Origin: Nocardioides sp. B-3
GTDB taxonomy: Bacteria; Actinomycetota; Actinomycetes; Propionibacteriales; Nocardioidaceae
Length of the DNA: 64,000 nt
Assembly (NCBI RefSeq): GCF_024703895.1
Contig: NZ_CP087968.1
Span: 620,001-684,000, forward strand
Direction: 5' to 3'
Under the pieces are notes generated by a model. That model saw only the letters and a program-made list of their open reading frames with translations, searched no databases and was not told the DNA's origin. Shown piece after piece: positions 42,028 through 51,200 of this stretch. Made by a program: the position numbers and the translations under genes. Positions within the stretch are counted from its first letter, which is position 1, and every line of letters begins with the position of its first letter.

Positions 42028-42813
42028 ATGCACGCCCGCTCCGCGCTTTTCGATGTGTACGGCGACCACCCGGTCGCGCACGGACACGCCGCCGCGGTGG
42101 CCGATCTGGTGCGCCTGCTGGCACCACTCGGGATCGCGGCCCCGGCCGTGCGGACCGCCATCTCCCGGATGGTGTCCCGGGGCTGGCTCGCGCCGGCGGA
42201 CGTCGAGGGCTCGCGCGGCTACACCGCCACCCCGCAGGCGGTGAGCAGGCTGGAGGCGGCGGCCGCGCGGATCTACCAGCGCCAGCCCCGGTCGTGGGAC
42301 GGCTCGTGGCAGCTGGTGTTCCTTGCGCCGTACGCAGATCGTTCGATCCGGGCCGCCGTGCTGCGCGACCTGTCCTTCCTCGGCTATGCCGAGCTGGCCG
42401 ACCGGGTGTGGGTGAGCCCGTTCGCACGCGCCGAGCTCGAGGCGACGCTGCGGCGGGTGGGCGCGACCGCCACGACGGCCGTCGCCGAGGGCTTCGACCC
42501 CGTCGACGCACCCGTCCGCGCCCGGGACCTCGACACGCTGGGTGCGGCCTACACGGACTGGATGCTCAGGGCCACCGACCGCGTCGAGTGCGACCTGAAC
42601 AGCCACAACGACCCGGACGAGGCGGCCTACGCCGCCCGGTTCCGGCTGGTCCACGAGTGGCGCAAGTTCCTCTTCGCCGACCCCGGCCTGCCCGCCGACC
42701 TGCTCCCCCGCGACTGGCCCGGACACCGGGCCAGCGCGTTCTTCCAGGTCGAGGGCGAGCGGCTGCGACCCGCCGCGTCCGCGTTCGTCGCCCGGACCCT
42801 GCAGACCGCCTGA
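42028..42813 (+). CDS. PaaX-family transcriptional regulator
   Basis: 261 residues, intact. The N-terminal winged helix (ALFDVYGDHPVAHGHAAAVA, then VRTAISRMVSRGWLAPADVE) and the PaaX middle/C-terminal domains (WQLVFLAPYADRSIRAAVLR, HEWRKFLFADPGLPADLLPR followed by DWPGHRAS) match PaaX repressors of phenylacetyl-CoA catabolism. An enoyl-CoA hydratase gene follows 21 bases later. It may respond to an aryl- or acyl-CoA. Confidence 0.88.
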   Translation: MHARSALFDVYGDHPVAHGHAAAVADLVRLLAPLGIAAPAVRTAISRMVSRGWLAPADVEGSRGYTATPQAVSRLEAAAARIYQRQPRSWDGSWQLVFLAPYADRSIRAAVLRDLSFLGYAELADRVWVSPFARAELEATLRRVGATATTAVAEGFDPVDAPVRARDLDTLGAAYTDWMLRATDRVECDLNSHNDPDEAAYAARFRLVHEWRKFLFADPGLPADLLPRDWPGHRASAFFQVEGERLRPAASAFVARTLQTA

Positions 42814-42834
42814 CGGCACTGGCAGACTGCGCGC

Positions 42835-43635
42835 ATGAGCCTCGAACAGCCCGTCCTGCTGAGCGTCGACAACGCGATCGCCACGATCACGCTCAACCGC
42901 CCCCGATGCGATGAACAGCCTCGACATCGCCACCAAGGAGCTGCTGCGCGACATCGTGCAGCAGGTCGCGGCCGACGAATCGGTGCGCTGCGTCGTGCTG
43001 ACCGGCACCGGGCGCGGATTCTGCGTCGGACAGGACCTCAAGGAGCACATCGAGCTGTTGCGCAGCGGTTCGAGCGACGAGCTCTTCACGACGGTCGAGC
43101 GCCACTACAACCCGATCGTGACCGCACTCGCGACCATGCCCAAGCCGGTCATCGCGGCCGTCAACGGTGTCGCGGCCGGTGCCGGCGCCTCCCTCGCCCC
43201 GGCCTGCGACATGCGGGTGCTGGCCGACACCGCAGGCTTCAACTTCGCCTTCGCCGGCGTTGCCCTCGCTGCCGACACCGGTGCGAGCTACCACCTGCCG
43301 CGACTCGTCGGGCAGGCCAAGGCGCTCGAGCTGCTCTACTTCCCGAGCACGATCTCGGCCACAGAGTCGCAGGCGCTGGGCCCGGCCAACCAGGGTCGTC
43401 CCCGCCGCCGAGCTCGAAGCGACCGTGGGTGCCCTCGCCACGCGACTTGCCTCGGGGCCCACCGTCGCGTTCCGCATCGATCCGCCAGTCGGTGGCCTTC
43501 TCCTCGCAGCACTCCTTCGCCGACTCACTCGCCAACGAGGGCGCGGCCATGAACCGCACCGGTGCCACCGAGGACCACGCCGCCGCCGTCGCCGCGTTCG
43601 TGGCGAAGGAGAAGCCGGTCTTCCACGGCCGCTGA
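42835..43635 (+). CDS. Enoyl-CoA hydratase/isomerase (crotonase family), frameshifted
   Basis: The corrected length is about 264 residues. It begins MSLEQPVLLSVDNAIATITL-NRP and keeps the oxyanion-hole segments TGTGRGFCVGQDLKEH and AAVNGVAAGAGASLAPACDM, then SYHLPRLVGQAKALELL and a C-terminal FVAKEKPVFHGR. Breaks are near 42903, 43395 and 43475. With the PaaX-type regulator upstream it resembles PaaG/PaaF-like enzymes of phenylacetate or fatty-acid breakdown; the exact substrate is not readable. Confidence 0.83.
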   Translation: MSLEQPVLLSVDNAIATITLNRPRCDEQPRHRHQGAAARHRAAGRGRRIGALRRADRHRARILRRTGPQGAHRAVAQRFERRALHDGRAPLQPDRDRTRDHAQAGHRGRQRCRGRCRRLPRPGLRHAGAGRHRRLQLRLRRRCPRCRHRCELPPAATRRAGQGARAALLPEHDLGHRVAGAGPGQPGSSPPPSSKRPWVPSPRDLPRGPPSRSASIRQSVAFSSQHSFADSLANEGAAMNRTGATEDHAAAVAAFVAKEKPVFHGR

Positions 43636-43675
43636 GCGGTCCCTAGGGGTTTTCGTGACAGGCCTTCGGCCTTCC

Positions 43676-44439
43676 TCAACCTCCGAGCGACGCGCGGCGG
43701 GCGCCGAGTGCCCGGAGCAGCTGGCGTGGCGCCTCGATCGTCATCCGGCGACGTGAGGGGTGTGCGGCGTACTCCACCGTCAGCGCCGCGCCCTCGAACT
43801 TCGCGTTGAACCAGCCCGTCATCGTGCCGTGGCACAGACCGCCGCAGTCCAGGCGCGTCCGCGGCAGCCTGAGTGCGCGGGCCAGCCGGCGGGCGAAGCG
43901 GGAGTCCTTGGTGTCCGTGTCGACGCCGTTGAGCGGCTGGTGGAAGCTGATCAGTCGCGTCCGGGTCGATCCGCCTCAGGAACCGCATCACCGCGCGTGT
44001 CTCGGGTTCGCTCCCGGGTCGCGAGCCGGACTCGTAGTTGCCGTCGAGGTCGGCCCAGTCGTAGGGGTAGTTGCGGATGAGGTCGACGCCGCGAGCGTTG
44101 CGCCGCGAGTGCCGGGCGAGGCCGTCGGGGTTGTAGGTCGGGATCACCCACAGGTCGATGCCACGGATCGGGGAGACCGTCGCGCAGGCTGGTCAGGACC
44201 TGCCGCGTGTGCGGCTCGTTGCCGTGCATGGTCGAGATCAGCACGACCCGCCGCTTGCCCGGCTCACCGAGTCGCCGGGCCCGGATCGGGCGCCCGGCGA
44301 CCGAGGTGCCGATCACGCGGCGCTCCACGCCGGCGCGCGGTCGGTCCGTCGAAGGACCCGACGCTTCGGCGTACGACGACGTGCTGACGCCGAAGGGCAG
44401 CAACCCGAGCAGCATGGCCAGCCCGAGCAGTCGGGTCAT
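43676..44439 (-). CDS. M14-family zinc carboxypeptidase, MpaA-like, frameshifted
   Basis: A signal peptide (MTRLLGLAMLLGLLPFGVST) exports the protein. Zinc ligands are the HxxE in STMHGNEPHTRQ and the His in ISFHQPLNGVDTDTKD; the catalytic Glu is in ALTVEYAAHP. IPTYNPDGLARHSRRNARGV and DLIRNYP also fit. Murein-peptide amidases and D,L-carboxypeptidases have this pattern. Breaks lie near 44173 and 43960; the end is RALGARRASLGG at 43676. The start overlaps the membrane-protein stop upstream. Confidence 0.8.
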
Positions 44440-44861
44440 ACGGCGGCGGTGAGGTAGGCCAAGGTGAAGAGCAGCACGCCGACCAGCATCCCGATGTGGG
44501 CCAGCATCGAGAGCCACGGCCCCTTGCTCCACGAGTCGACGGCGGCCGGCTCGGCGTGCTTTCCGCGCGCCGGCATCCACCGGGCCGGGATGAGCAGGCC
44601 GAGGATGGTCGTGATCCACCACAGGCCGATCGCCACGATGCCCGCGGCCGCGCCGCCGGGCAGGCTGTCGTCCGGGAAGACCGGGAACAGCACCCACACG
44701 ACCAGCGCGAGACCGCCGAAGACGGTGTGCAGCGACAACACCCGGTGGCTGATCTGGAGTCGGCCGGCCGCGCTCCCGTCTCCGCTGAGCCGCAGGCGTG
44801 TCAGGACCACGACCACCGCGGCGAGCGGGGTCAGGAGGTAGACGAGAACTTCGAGGAACAT
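44436..44861 (-). CDS. Four-helix membrane protein of unknown function
   Basis: 141 residues, intact. Helices are at about residues 1-20, 40-62, 70-92 and 115-138, with conserved-looking RVLSLHTVFGGLALVVWVLF and WWITTILGLLIPARWMPARG. The His residues in the helices suggest a heme-binding or cytochrome-b-like fold, but this is inference. The gene is coupled to the M14 peptidase (ATGA). Confidence 0.7.
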   Translation of the reverse strand: MFLEVLVYLLTPLAAVVVVLTRLRLSGDGSAAGRLQISHRVLSLHTVFGGLALVVWVLFPVFPDDSLPGGAAAGIVAIGLWWITTILGLLIPARWMPARGKHAEPAAVDSWSKGPWLSMLAHIGMLVGVLLFTLAYLTAAV

Positions 44862-44876
44862 GACCGGGAGTGTGCC

Positions 44877-45167
44877 TCAGTCAAGGCACTGGCCGCCACG
44901 GGAGTCCACCTCAGCGACCTCGTCGCCACGCTCCTCGAGCTGGTCGGCGAGCCGCGCGAGCAGGGTGTCGACCTCGCTCATGCGGTAGCCCCTGAAGGCG
45001 AGCGAGAAACGGACTTTGCGCAGGTCAGCGGCCTGCAGGCGACCGGCGGGGACTCGGACGTCGGGCCGGTCGTCGTACTCCTCCGGGAGGGCGCCCGTGC
45101 GTCCGGAAGCGACCGGGGCGACACCGCCCATCGCCAGCACGATCAGGATGGCGAACAACCACATCAT
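44877..45167 (-). CDS. Small membrane-anchored DivIVA-domain protein
   Basis: 96 residues, intact. An N-terminal membrane helix (MMWLFAILIVLAMGGVAPV) precedes an acidic linker and a DivIVA-type segment: LRKVRFSLAFRGYRMSEVDT followed by LLARLADQLEER. Such short DivIVA-repeat proteins associate with polar growth sites in actinobacteria. It lies next to LOG and dapE, a neighbourhood seen in related genomes. Confidence 0.78.
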   Translation of the reverse strand: MMWLFAILIVLAMGGVAPVASGRTGALPEEYDDRPDVRVPAGRLQAADLRKVRFSLAFRGYRMSEVDTLLARLADQLEERGDEVAEVDSRGGQCLD

Positions 45168-45171
45168 CGGT

Positions 45172-45946
45172 TCACTCCGGCCGCTCGGGGGTGGGGGTCA
45201 TGACCGTGCCCCGGCGCGCCTTGACCATGAGCTCGACGGCGAGCTCGACATCGTCGGTGACGGTGAACATGTCAAGATCGTCCGCGCTGATCTTGCCCTC
45301 CGCAAGCACCGTGCCGCGCAACCAGTCGACGAGCCCCTGCCAGTAGGTGGTGCCGAGGAGGACGACGGGGAACGACGTGACCTTCTGGGTCTGCACGAGC
45401 GTGAGCGCCTCGAAGAGCTCGTCGAAGGTGCCGAGCCCGCCCGGCAGGACGACGAAGCCCCGGCTGTACTTGACGAACATCGTCTTGCGGGCGAAGAAGT
45501 AGCGGAAGTTGATGCCCTTGTCGACCCACTGGTTGAGCCCCGCCTCGAAGGGCAGCTCGATGCCAAGACCGACGCTGACGCCGCCAGCCTCGCTGGCGCC
45601 CATGTTGGCGGCCTCCATCGTGCCCGGCCCTCCGCCGGTGATGACCGCGAAGCCCTCCTCGGCCAGCCGCCGGCCAACCTTCTCGGCGAGGGCGTAGTCG
45701 CGGTGCTCGGGCTTCGTGCGGGCAGAGCCGAAGACGCCGATGGCCGGGCCGAGCTCGGCGAGCGCGCCGAAGCCCTCCACGAACTCCGCCTCGGATGCGC
45801 AGCACCCGCCACGGGTCGGTGTGCACCCAGTCGCTGGGCCCTCGTGAGTCGAGGAGCCGCTGGTCAGTGGTCGAACCCTCCTCGACCCGGCCGCGGCGGG
45901 TCATGATCGGGCCCTTGAAGCGGTCGGGCACTGAGCGATCCGTCAT
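45172..45946 (-). CDS. LOG-family (TIGR00730) nucleotide 5'-monophosphate phosphoribohydrolase, one frameshift
   Basis: A Rossmann-fold protein with ITGGGPGTMEAANMGASEAG and the signature PGGLGTFDELFEALTLVQ, characteristic of LOG enzymes that release cytokinin bases from ribotides. The preceding 58 residues (MTDRSVPDRFKGPIMTRRGR) belong to the long N-terminal extension form. An extra base near 45796 separates them. ATG 45946 overlaps the dapE stop. About 257 residues. Confidence 0.85.
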
Positions 45947-47015
45947 GCCAGCCACTCCTTCAGCTGCGCCTCGCAGCGGGTGATGTGCTCCATCGGCACG
46001 TGCTCGTCCTGCTTGTGGGCGAACAACGGGTCGCCGGGGCCGAAGTTGACTGCGGGTACGTCGAGGGCGGTGAACCTCGCGACGTCGGTCCAGCCGAACT
46101 TCGGTGCGACTCGGCCGCCGACCGCCTCGACGAACGCCTTCGCCGCGGGCCGGTCGAGCCCCGGCAGTGCACCCGCCGCCATGTCGGTCACGGTCACGTC
46201 GAAGCCCTCGAAGAAGTCGCGGACGAAGGCCTCGGCGTCCGCCTCGTCGCGGTCCGGGCGCGAAGCGGAAGTTGACCTCGACCACGCACTCGTCGGGGAT
46301 CACGTTGCCAGCGACGCCGCCGCGGATCCCGGTGGCGTTGAGGCCCTCGTGGTAGGTCAGGCCGTCGATCACCGGCTGGCGGGCGACGAAGTCGTTGAGC
46401 CGAGCCGGGATCGGCGCCGCCTTGTGGATCGCGTTGACGCCCCTCCAGCTGCGGGCCGAGTGGGCGCGCTCACCCGTGGTGCGCACGTCGACACGCATGG
46501 TGCCCCGGCAACCGGCCTCGACGGCCGCGTTGCTCGGCTCCATCAGGATCGCGAAGTCGGCCGTCATCAGCTCCGGGTCGCTCTCGGCGAGCAGCCGCAG
46601 TCCGTTGTGGACGGAGTCGACCTCCTCGGCCTCGTAGAAGATGAAGGTGATGTCGCGGTTGGGCTCGGTCACGTCGGCGGCGAGCTTGAGCATCACCGCG
46701 TCGCCGCCCTTCATGTCGCAGGTGCCGAGGCCGTGCAGGATGTCGCCGTCACGTCGCGCGGGCAGGTTGTCGTTGATCGGGACGGTGTCGAGGTGGCCCG
46801 CGATGACCACCCGTTCGTCCCGGCCGAGGTCTGTCCTCGCCACGACGGTGTTGCCCAGTCGGGTGACGGTGAGGTGCGGGAGCGACTGCAGCGCGGCGTC
46901 GACCGCGTCCAGCGATCTCCTCCTCGGCGTGGCTCACCGACTCGATGTTGACCAGCTGCTCGGTCAGCGTGACGACGTCGAGCGTGAGGTCCAGGAAGGG
47001 TGCAGGCGCAGGCAT
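45943..47015 (-). CDS. dapE: Succinyl-diaminopimelate desuccinylase, two frameshifts
   Basis: Hydrolyses N-succinyl-LL-2,6-diaminopimelate, the step after DapC. An M20-family enzyme with metal ligands at VVIAGHLDTVPIND, LGTCDMKGGDAVML, the EE pair in FIFYEAEEVDS and the terminal FGPGDPLFAHKQDEHVPMEH. The dimerisation lid contains RGTMRVDVRTTGERAHSARS. Breaks are near 46917 and 46262. Start ATG 47015 (MPAPAPFLDL). It forms an operon with LOG (overlap). Lysine and peptidoglycan DAP both depend on it. Confidence 0.93.
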
Positions 47016-47099
47016 GCGTCCATCCAACCAGCCGACGGAGACGACTCGACCGGCAACGGCACAGGACGCCCAAAGAAGAACGTGTTCTAGTCTGGTGCC

Positions 47100-47943
47100 A
47101 TGCGCAACGGCGTCGTCCTCTTCACCAGTGACCGCGGCATCACCCCGGCGGCCTGCGCCCGCGCGGCGGAGGAGCGAGGCTTCGACACGTTCTACGTGCC
47201 CGAGCACACCCACATCCCCGTGCGGCGGAGCGCGGCGCACCCGGGCACGGGGGACGAGTCGCTGCCCGACGATCGCTACCTGCGCACGCTCGACCCCCGG
47301 GTAGCGCTGGCGACCGCGGCCGCGGTGACGTCGACGATCCGCCTCGGCACGGCGGTGGCGCTGCCCGTCGAGTCCGACCCGATCACCCCCGGCCAAGACG
47401 ATCGCCACCCTCGACCACCTCTCCGGCGGGCGAGTCACGATCGGCGCCGGCTTCGGCTGGAACACCGACGAGCTCGCCGACCACCACGTCCCTGCCGGCA
47501 AGCGGCGGACCGTGCTGCGGGAGTACGTCGAGGCGATGCGGGCGCTGTGGACGCAGGAGGAGGCGGCGTACGACGGGGAATTCGTCTCCTTCGGGCCGTC
47601 GTGGGCCTATCCCAAGCCGGTGCAGCCGCACATCCCGCTCGTCATCGGCGCCGAGGCCGGACCGAGGACGGTCGAGTGGATCGCCGCCAACGCCGACGGC
47701 TGGATGACGACGCCGCGGACCTCCGACATCGCCGCATCGGCCAAGCTGCTGCACGACGCGTGGGCGGCCGCCGGGCGCGACGGGGCGCCGCAGATCCACC
47801 TGCTGATCGTCGCGAAGCCGTCTCCCGACGACTTCGCCGGGTGGGCCGACGCCGGGGTCACCGACCTGATCTGGGGCGTCCCCGACGCCGACGAGGCGAC
47901 GGTCGTGGGCTATCTCGACAAGGTGGCCGGCCGGCTCCCCTGA
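47100..47943 (+). CDS. LLM-class F420-dependent oxidoreductase, one frameshift
   Basis: A TIM-barrel flavin/F420 enzyme. It begins MRNGVVLFTSDRGITPAACA, has RGFDTFYVPEHTHIPVRRSA and, after a break near 47393, LDHLSGGRVTIGAGFGWNTD followed by YPKPVQPHIPLVIGAEAGPR. This layout matches the TIGR03619-type F420 oxidoreductases. About 281 residues. Its 3' end overlaps the convergent ABC-exporter gene by 34 bases. The substrate is unknown. Confidence 0.85.
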
Positions 47944-49536
47944 CCCGCGTCGAGGTCCCAGTCCACCGCGTCCAGCGTGTCGGCGAGGAGGGCCTCCGGG
48001 TGGTCCGTCGCCACCACCGCCACGCCCTCGTGCGCGAGCAGGGTCGCGCGCAGCACGTCGAGACGGGCCCGGCCGAGCTGGGCGTCGAGGTGGTCGACGA
48101 CGAGCAGCGCTGGATCGCCGTACGCCGCACGCGCCAGGCGCACCTGTGCCTGCTCGGCCGCGCTCAGCGGCTCACCGCCGCGACGCAGCGTGGTGCGTTC
48201 CCGGTCGGGCAGCCGAGCCACTGTCGCAGCCAGCCCCGCGGGCCGCCAGCACGCCGTCGATCGGTTGGTCGCTGTCGGGCCGCCGGTAGCGCACGGCGCG
48301 CGCGAGGGTGCCACGTTCGAGGGGCAGGTCACGGGCGGCGTGGCCGACCAGCACCCGACGCTCCTCCGGGGGGACGCCGGCGAGCGGGCGACCGGCGACC
48401 CGCACGTCGGCGGTCCCGGGCCCCCGGTGCCCGCCAGTGCGTGCAGGACGGCTCCGGACACGCCCCGGCTCGGCACTGCGCACCAGCACGGTCTCGCCGG
48501 GAGCCGCGGTGAGGTCGGGGACGAGCACCCCGCCCACGACCGGGCCACGGACCTCGAGGGTGCCGCGGCCCACGGTCGGCGGCATCACGTCCGGCGCACG
48601 TGACGCCCGCAGGTCGGCACCCGCGAGCAGCGCCGGGCCGAGGACGCGCCGTGCGGCACGATAGGACTGGCGGTACTCGACGACCCGGCCCCGGGTCGGC
48701 CACCGGGCCGGCCAGCACCCCCACCAGCGTGAGCGCGGTCGCGATCGTCCCGCCGGGCAAGGCGGTCCACGCGCCGATGGTCGCCACGATCACCGCCGCG
48801 ACGGCGGCGGCCGCGACCGCGGCACCGCGGATGTGCCCGGCCACCCGGGCACGGTCCACGGCGGCGTCCATCACCCGCTGACCGCGTCGCTCGACGTGGC
48901 GCAGCTCGCGACGCTGCCCGCCACCGGCCCGGATCGACGTGGCGGCGTGGACCGTGTCGCCGAGATGGGCGGCCGGGCGACCGCGCTGGCGCCGCAACGC
49001 CCGGGAGCGGTCGTAGGAGATGCGGGCCAGCAGGAGGAGCACGACCGCCAGCACCGCCATCGGCGCGGCCACGGCCAGCGCGAGCAGCGGCTCCAGCAGC
49101 GCCAGCGCCACGAGCGTCCCGACCATCAGTGGCACCCCCGACCGCGATGGGAGTCACACCCAGCGCGATCCAGTTGCGCACCGAGGTGAGGTCGTTGGTC
49201 GTGCGGGCCACGGTGATGCCCAGCGACGTCCGGTCGTCCACCGGGCTCGAGGCGACGAGCCCCGTGCGGATCTCCCGGACGTAGTGCTGGCCGAGGCTCT
49301 CACCCAGCACCCGCTCGCGCGAGCGCACGAGGCCGAGCACCGGGGCACCGACCAGCAGGACGGTCGCGGCCGCACAGCGGCGTACGGCGTCGGGCGTGGC
49401 CAGCAGGACCGGCATCGCCACCGCGGTGACCCCCACGAGCCCGGCCCGGGCGAGGCCGGTGCCGACGAGCCGGAGGAAGAGACCGCGGCGCTCGCCGACC
49501 GGGGAGGGCGGGCAGCCGCGCACCGTCGCGGGTCAC
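47910..49536 (-). CDS. ABC exporter-like protein with degenerate nucleotide-binding domain, frameshifted
   Basis: GTG 49536 overlaps the P-loop gene stop. The N-terminal half is an ABC exporter membrane domain (LRLVGTGLARAGLVGVTAVA, LVALALLEPLLALAVAAPMA with several helices). The C-terminal half has the ABC NBD order but poor motifs: where Walker A should stand it reads ETVLVRSAEPGRVSGAVLHAL-like sequence without a GKS/T; the signature is LSAAEQAQVRLARAAYGDP; and Walker B ends LLVVDHLD, with His in place of the catalytic Glu. Breaks lie near 49510, 49138, 48690, 48475 and 48240. It probably cannot hydrolyse ATP by itself. Confidence 0.65.
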
Positions 49537-50664
49537 GACAGCAGGCGCCCGGCGGCAACCGGATCGGTCAGGTCGAACGTGTCGATCACCGGAAGCTCGA
49601 GTGCGCCGCGCGCCTCCCTCGCCGCCAGCGGGGACGCGGTCACCACGCCGCTGCAGGCGACGACGTCGAGGCCGAGGTCCTGCAGCCTGCGGACGCCGGC
49701 GACCGCGCCGAGGGAGTCCGCCGCGGCGAAGACCACGCGGTCGACCAACCCGGCGAACACCGGGTCGCCGACCAGCCGGGCCGTCTCCTGCTGGTAGACG
49801 CCGTCGGCGATCTCCAGCACCACGACGTCGGTGTCAGGCTCGGTGAGGTCGGCGACCATCGAGGTGAGGAGGGCGCGCACCTGCGTGTGCGCGAGGCGGT
49901 ACGTCGACGGGAACCCGAAGTCCGTGAAGTCGAGCACCCGCGACGCCCCGGCGTCGAGGAACATCCCCGGATCCCCGCCGGCGCCGGTGCCGGTGACCTT
50001 GCCGCGCGCTGACCCGCAGGCCCGAGGCGACCGGGCCACGCACCGGGCAGGCGAGCGTCGTGGACTTCCCGGAGTTCATCGAGGTGCCGAGAACCGCCAC
50101 GACGGTGGGCCGCGGTCCCCTGCCGGCGGCCTCCGAGACACGATGGGGAGCGAACCGGTCGAGGGTGAGCACGCCCTCGTCGTCGGCGAGCAGGCCGATC
50201 GGCTGGAGGAGCGTCGCCTCCTCGATCGAGGCGTGCCGGGCCGTCACCCGGCCGATGACGCCGCCCGCTGCGACGAGGTGGGCGGCACCGAGGTCGTCGG
50301 GCACCTCGGCCTCGAACTGGTCGGGGGCGTAGCGGTGGCCGTAGGCGACCAGCACCTCGTCGCCGAGGAACAGGCTGGCGCGGCGGCTGGCCGGGCTCTC
50401 GAGCCGCTGGTGCTGCCCGATCTCGACGACGCGGGCCAGCACGATGTCACCGGAGCGCGGCTGCACGCCGGCCCCCGAGACCAGCGAGAGGTGCTGCTCC
50501 ACTCGGAGGTGGTCGGCGAGGAACCGGGTCGTGTAGGCGGCCTTGGCACGACGCAGCCGCGCTGGGTCGAGGGGTTCGTGGGTCCGGGGCTGCTCGGACG
50601 GGCGGCTGGGGCGAGCCAGCGTGTCGGTGGTGCGGGCCGGGCTGGTGTCCGGGGTCGTGGTCAT
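49533..50664 (-). CDS. P-loop NTPase-like protein, possibly DUF1611-related, one frameshift
   Basis: About 376 residues. The N-terminal region (ARLRRAKAAYTTRFLADHLR to GRVTARHASIEEATLLQPIG) resembles no domain I can name. The C-terminal half starts with a P-loop VVAVLGTSMNSGKSTT, then, after a break near 50010, KVTGTGAGGDPGMFLDAGA and TDVVVLEIADGVYQQETARL, the pattern of MobB/DUF1611/CobB-like NTPases. It is coupled to the degenerate ABC exporter. Alternatives are a dethiobiotin-synthetase-like or DgcN-type protein. Function unassigned. Confidence 0.6.
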
Positions 50665-50750
50665 GGCGGTGACGCTAGGAACGGCCGATGAGGTCGGTGT
50701 GAGACGTCGATGAGAAGGCGCTCATACGCGCCGACGACTTCGCGCTGTGG

Positions 50751-50838
50751 GCCGCTTCGTCGGACGTTGAGCGGGACGTCCGACGAAGCGGCTGCCCGGG
50801 CGACCGGATCGTCGGACGTCCCGGCGGACGTCCGACGA
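50751..50838. repeat. Two adjacent palindromic hairpins sharing a core
   Basis: Hairpin A: GCCGCTTCGTCGGACGT (50751-50767), loop of 8, perfect complement at 50776-50792, 17 bp. Hairpin B: TCGTCGGACGT (50809-50819), loop of 8, complement at 50828-50838, 11 bp. Both share CGTCGGACGT and an 8-base loop. They lie in the 235-base gap between the start of the P-loop/ABC operon and a short rightward remnant ORF. Confidence 0.8.
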
Positions 50839-50899
50839 AGTGGCCGTCGGGGCTGCTGGTCTGGACCACGGATTGCCACGGCCGCCTGTCCGGTCCGTC

Positions 50900-51089
50900 A
50901 TGAGGCAGACAAAGAAGAGGGGAGCCGGGGAAGCCCGCCGCCAAGCTCGTCAAGGCGCTCGTCACCGGCAAGAACACGTTCAAGCTCTCCGCCAAGGTCG
51001 GCAAGAACAGGCTCAAGCCCGGTCGCTACGTCGTCAAGGCCAGCACCGGCATCAGCACGAAGAAGGTCAGGCTCAAGGTCGTCCGCTGA
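50900..51089 (+). pseudogene. Remnant or short ORF resembling the C-terminus of a beta-sandwich surface protein
   Basis: From ATG 50900, with one extra G near 50930, the frame reads KPAAKLVKALVTGKNTFKLS then AKVGKNRLKPGRYVVKASTG and ISTKKVRLKVVR, 62 residues. That is the usual last beta-sandwich repeat of actinobacterial secreted proteins. No signal peptide or upstream part is present, so it is probably a decayed 3' fragment; a genuine tiny gene is possible. Confidence 0.5.
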
Positions 51090-51200
51090 CCGTCAGCGAC
51101 GCTCCCGCAGGGCGCCGAGCAGGTCGGGCTCGAGCGTCGACGACGACGTGGTCGACGCGCAGGTCCTCGGCCGGGCGATCGACGTCGGCGTCGGCACCGA

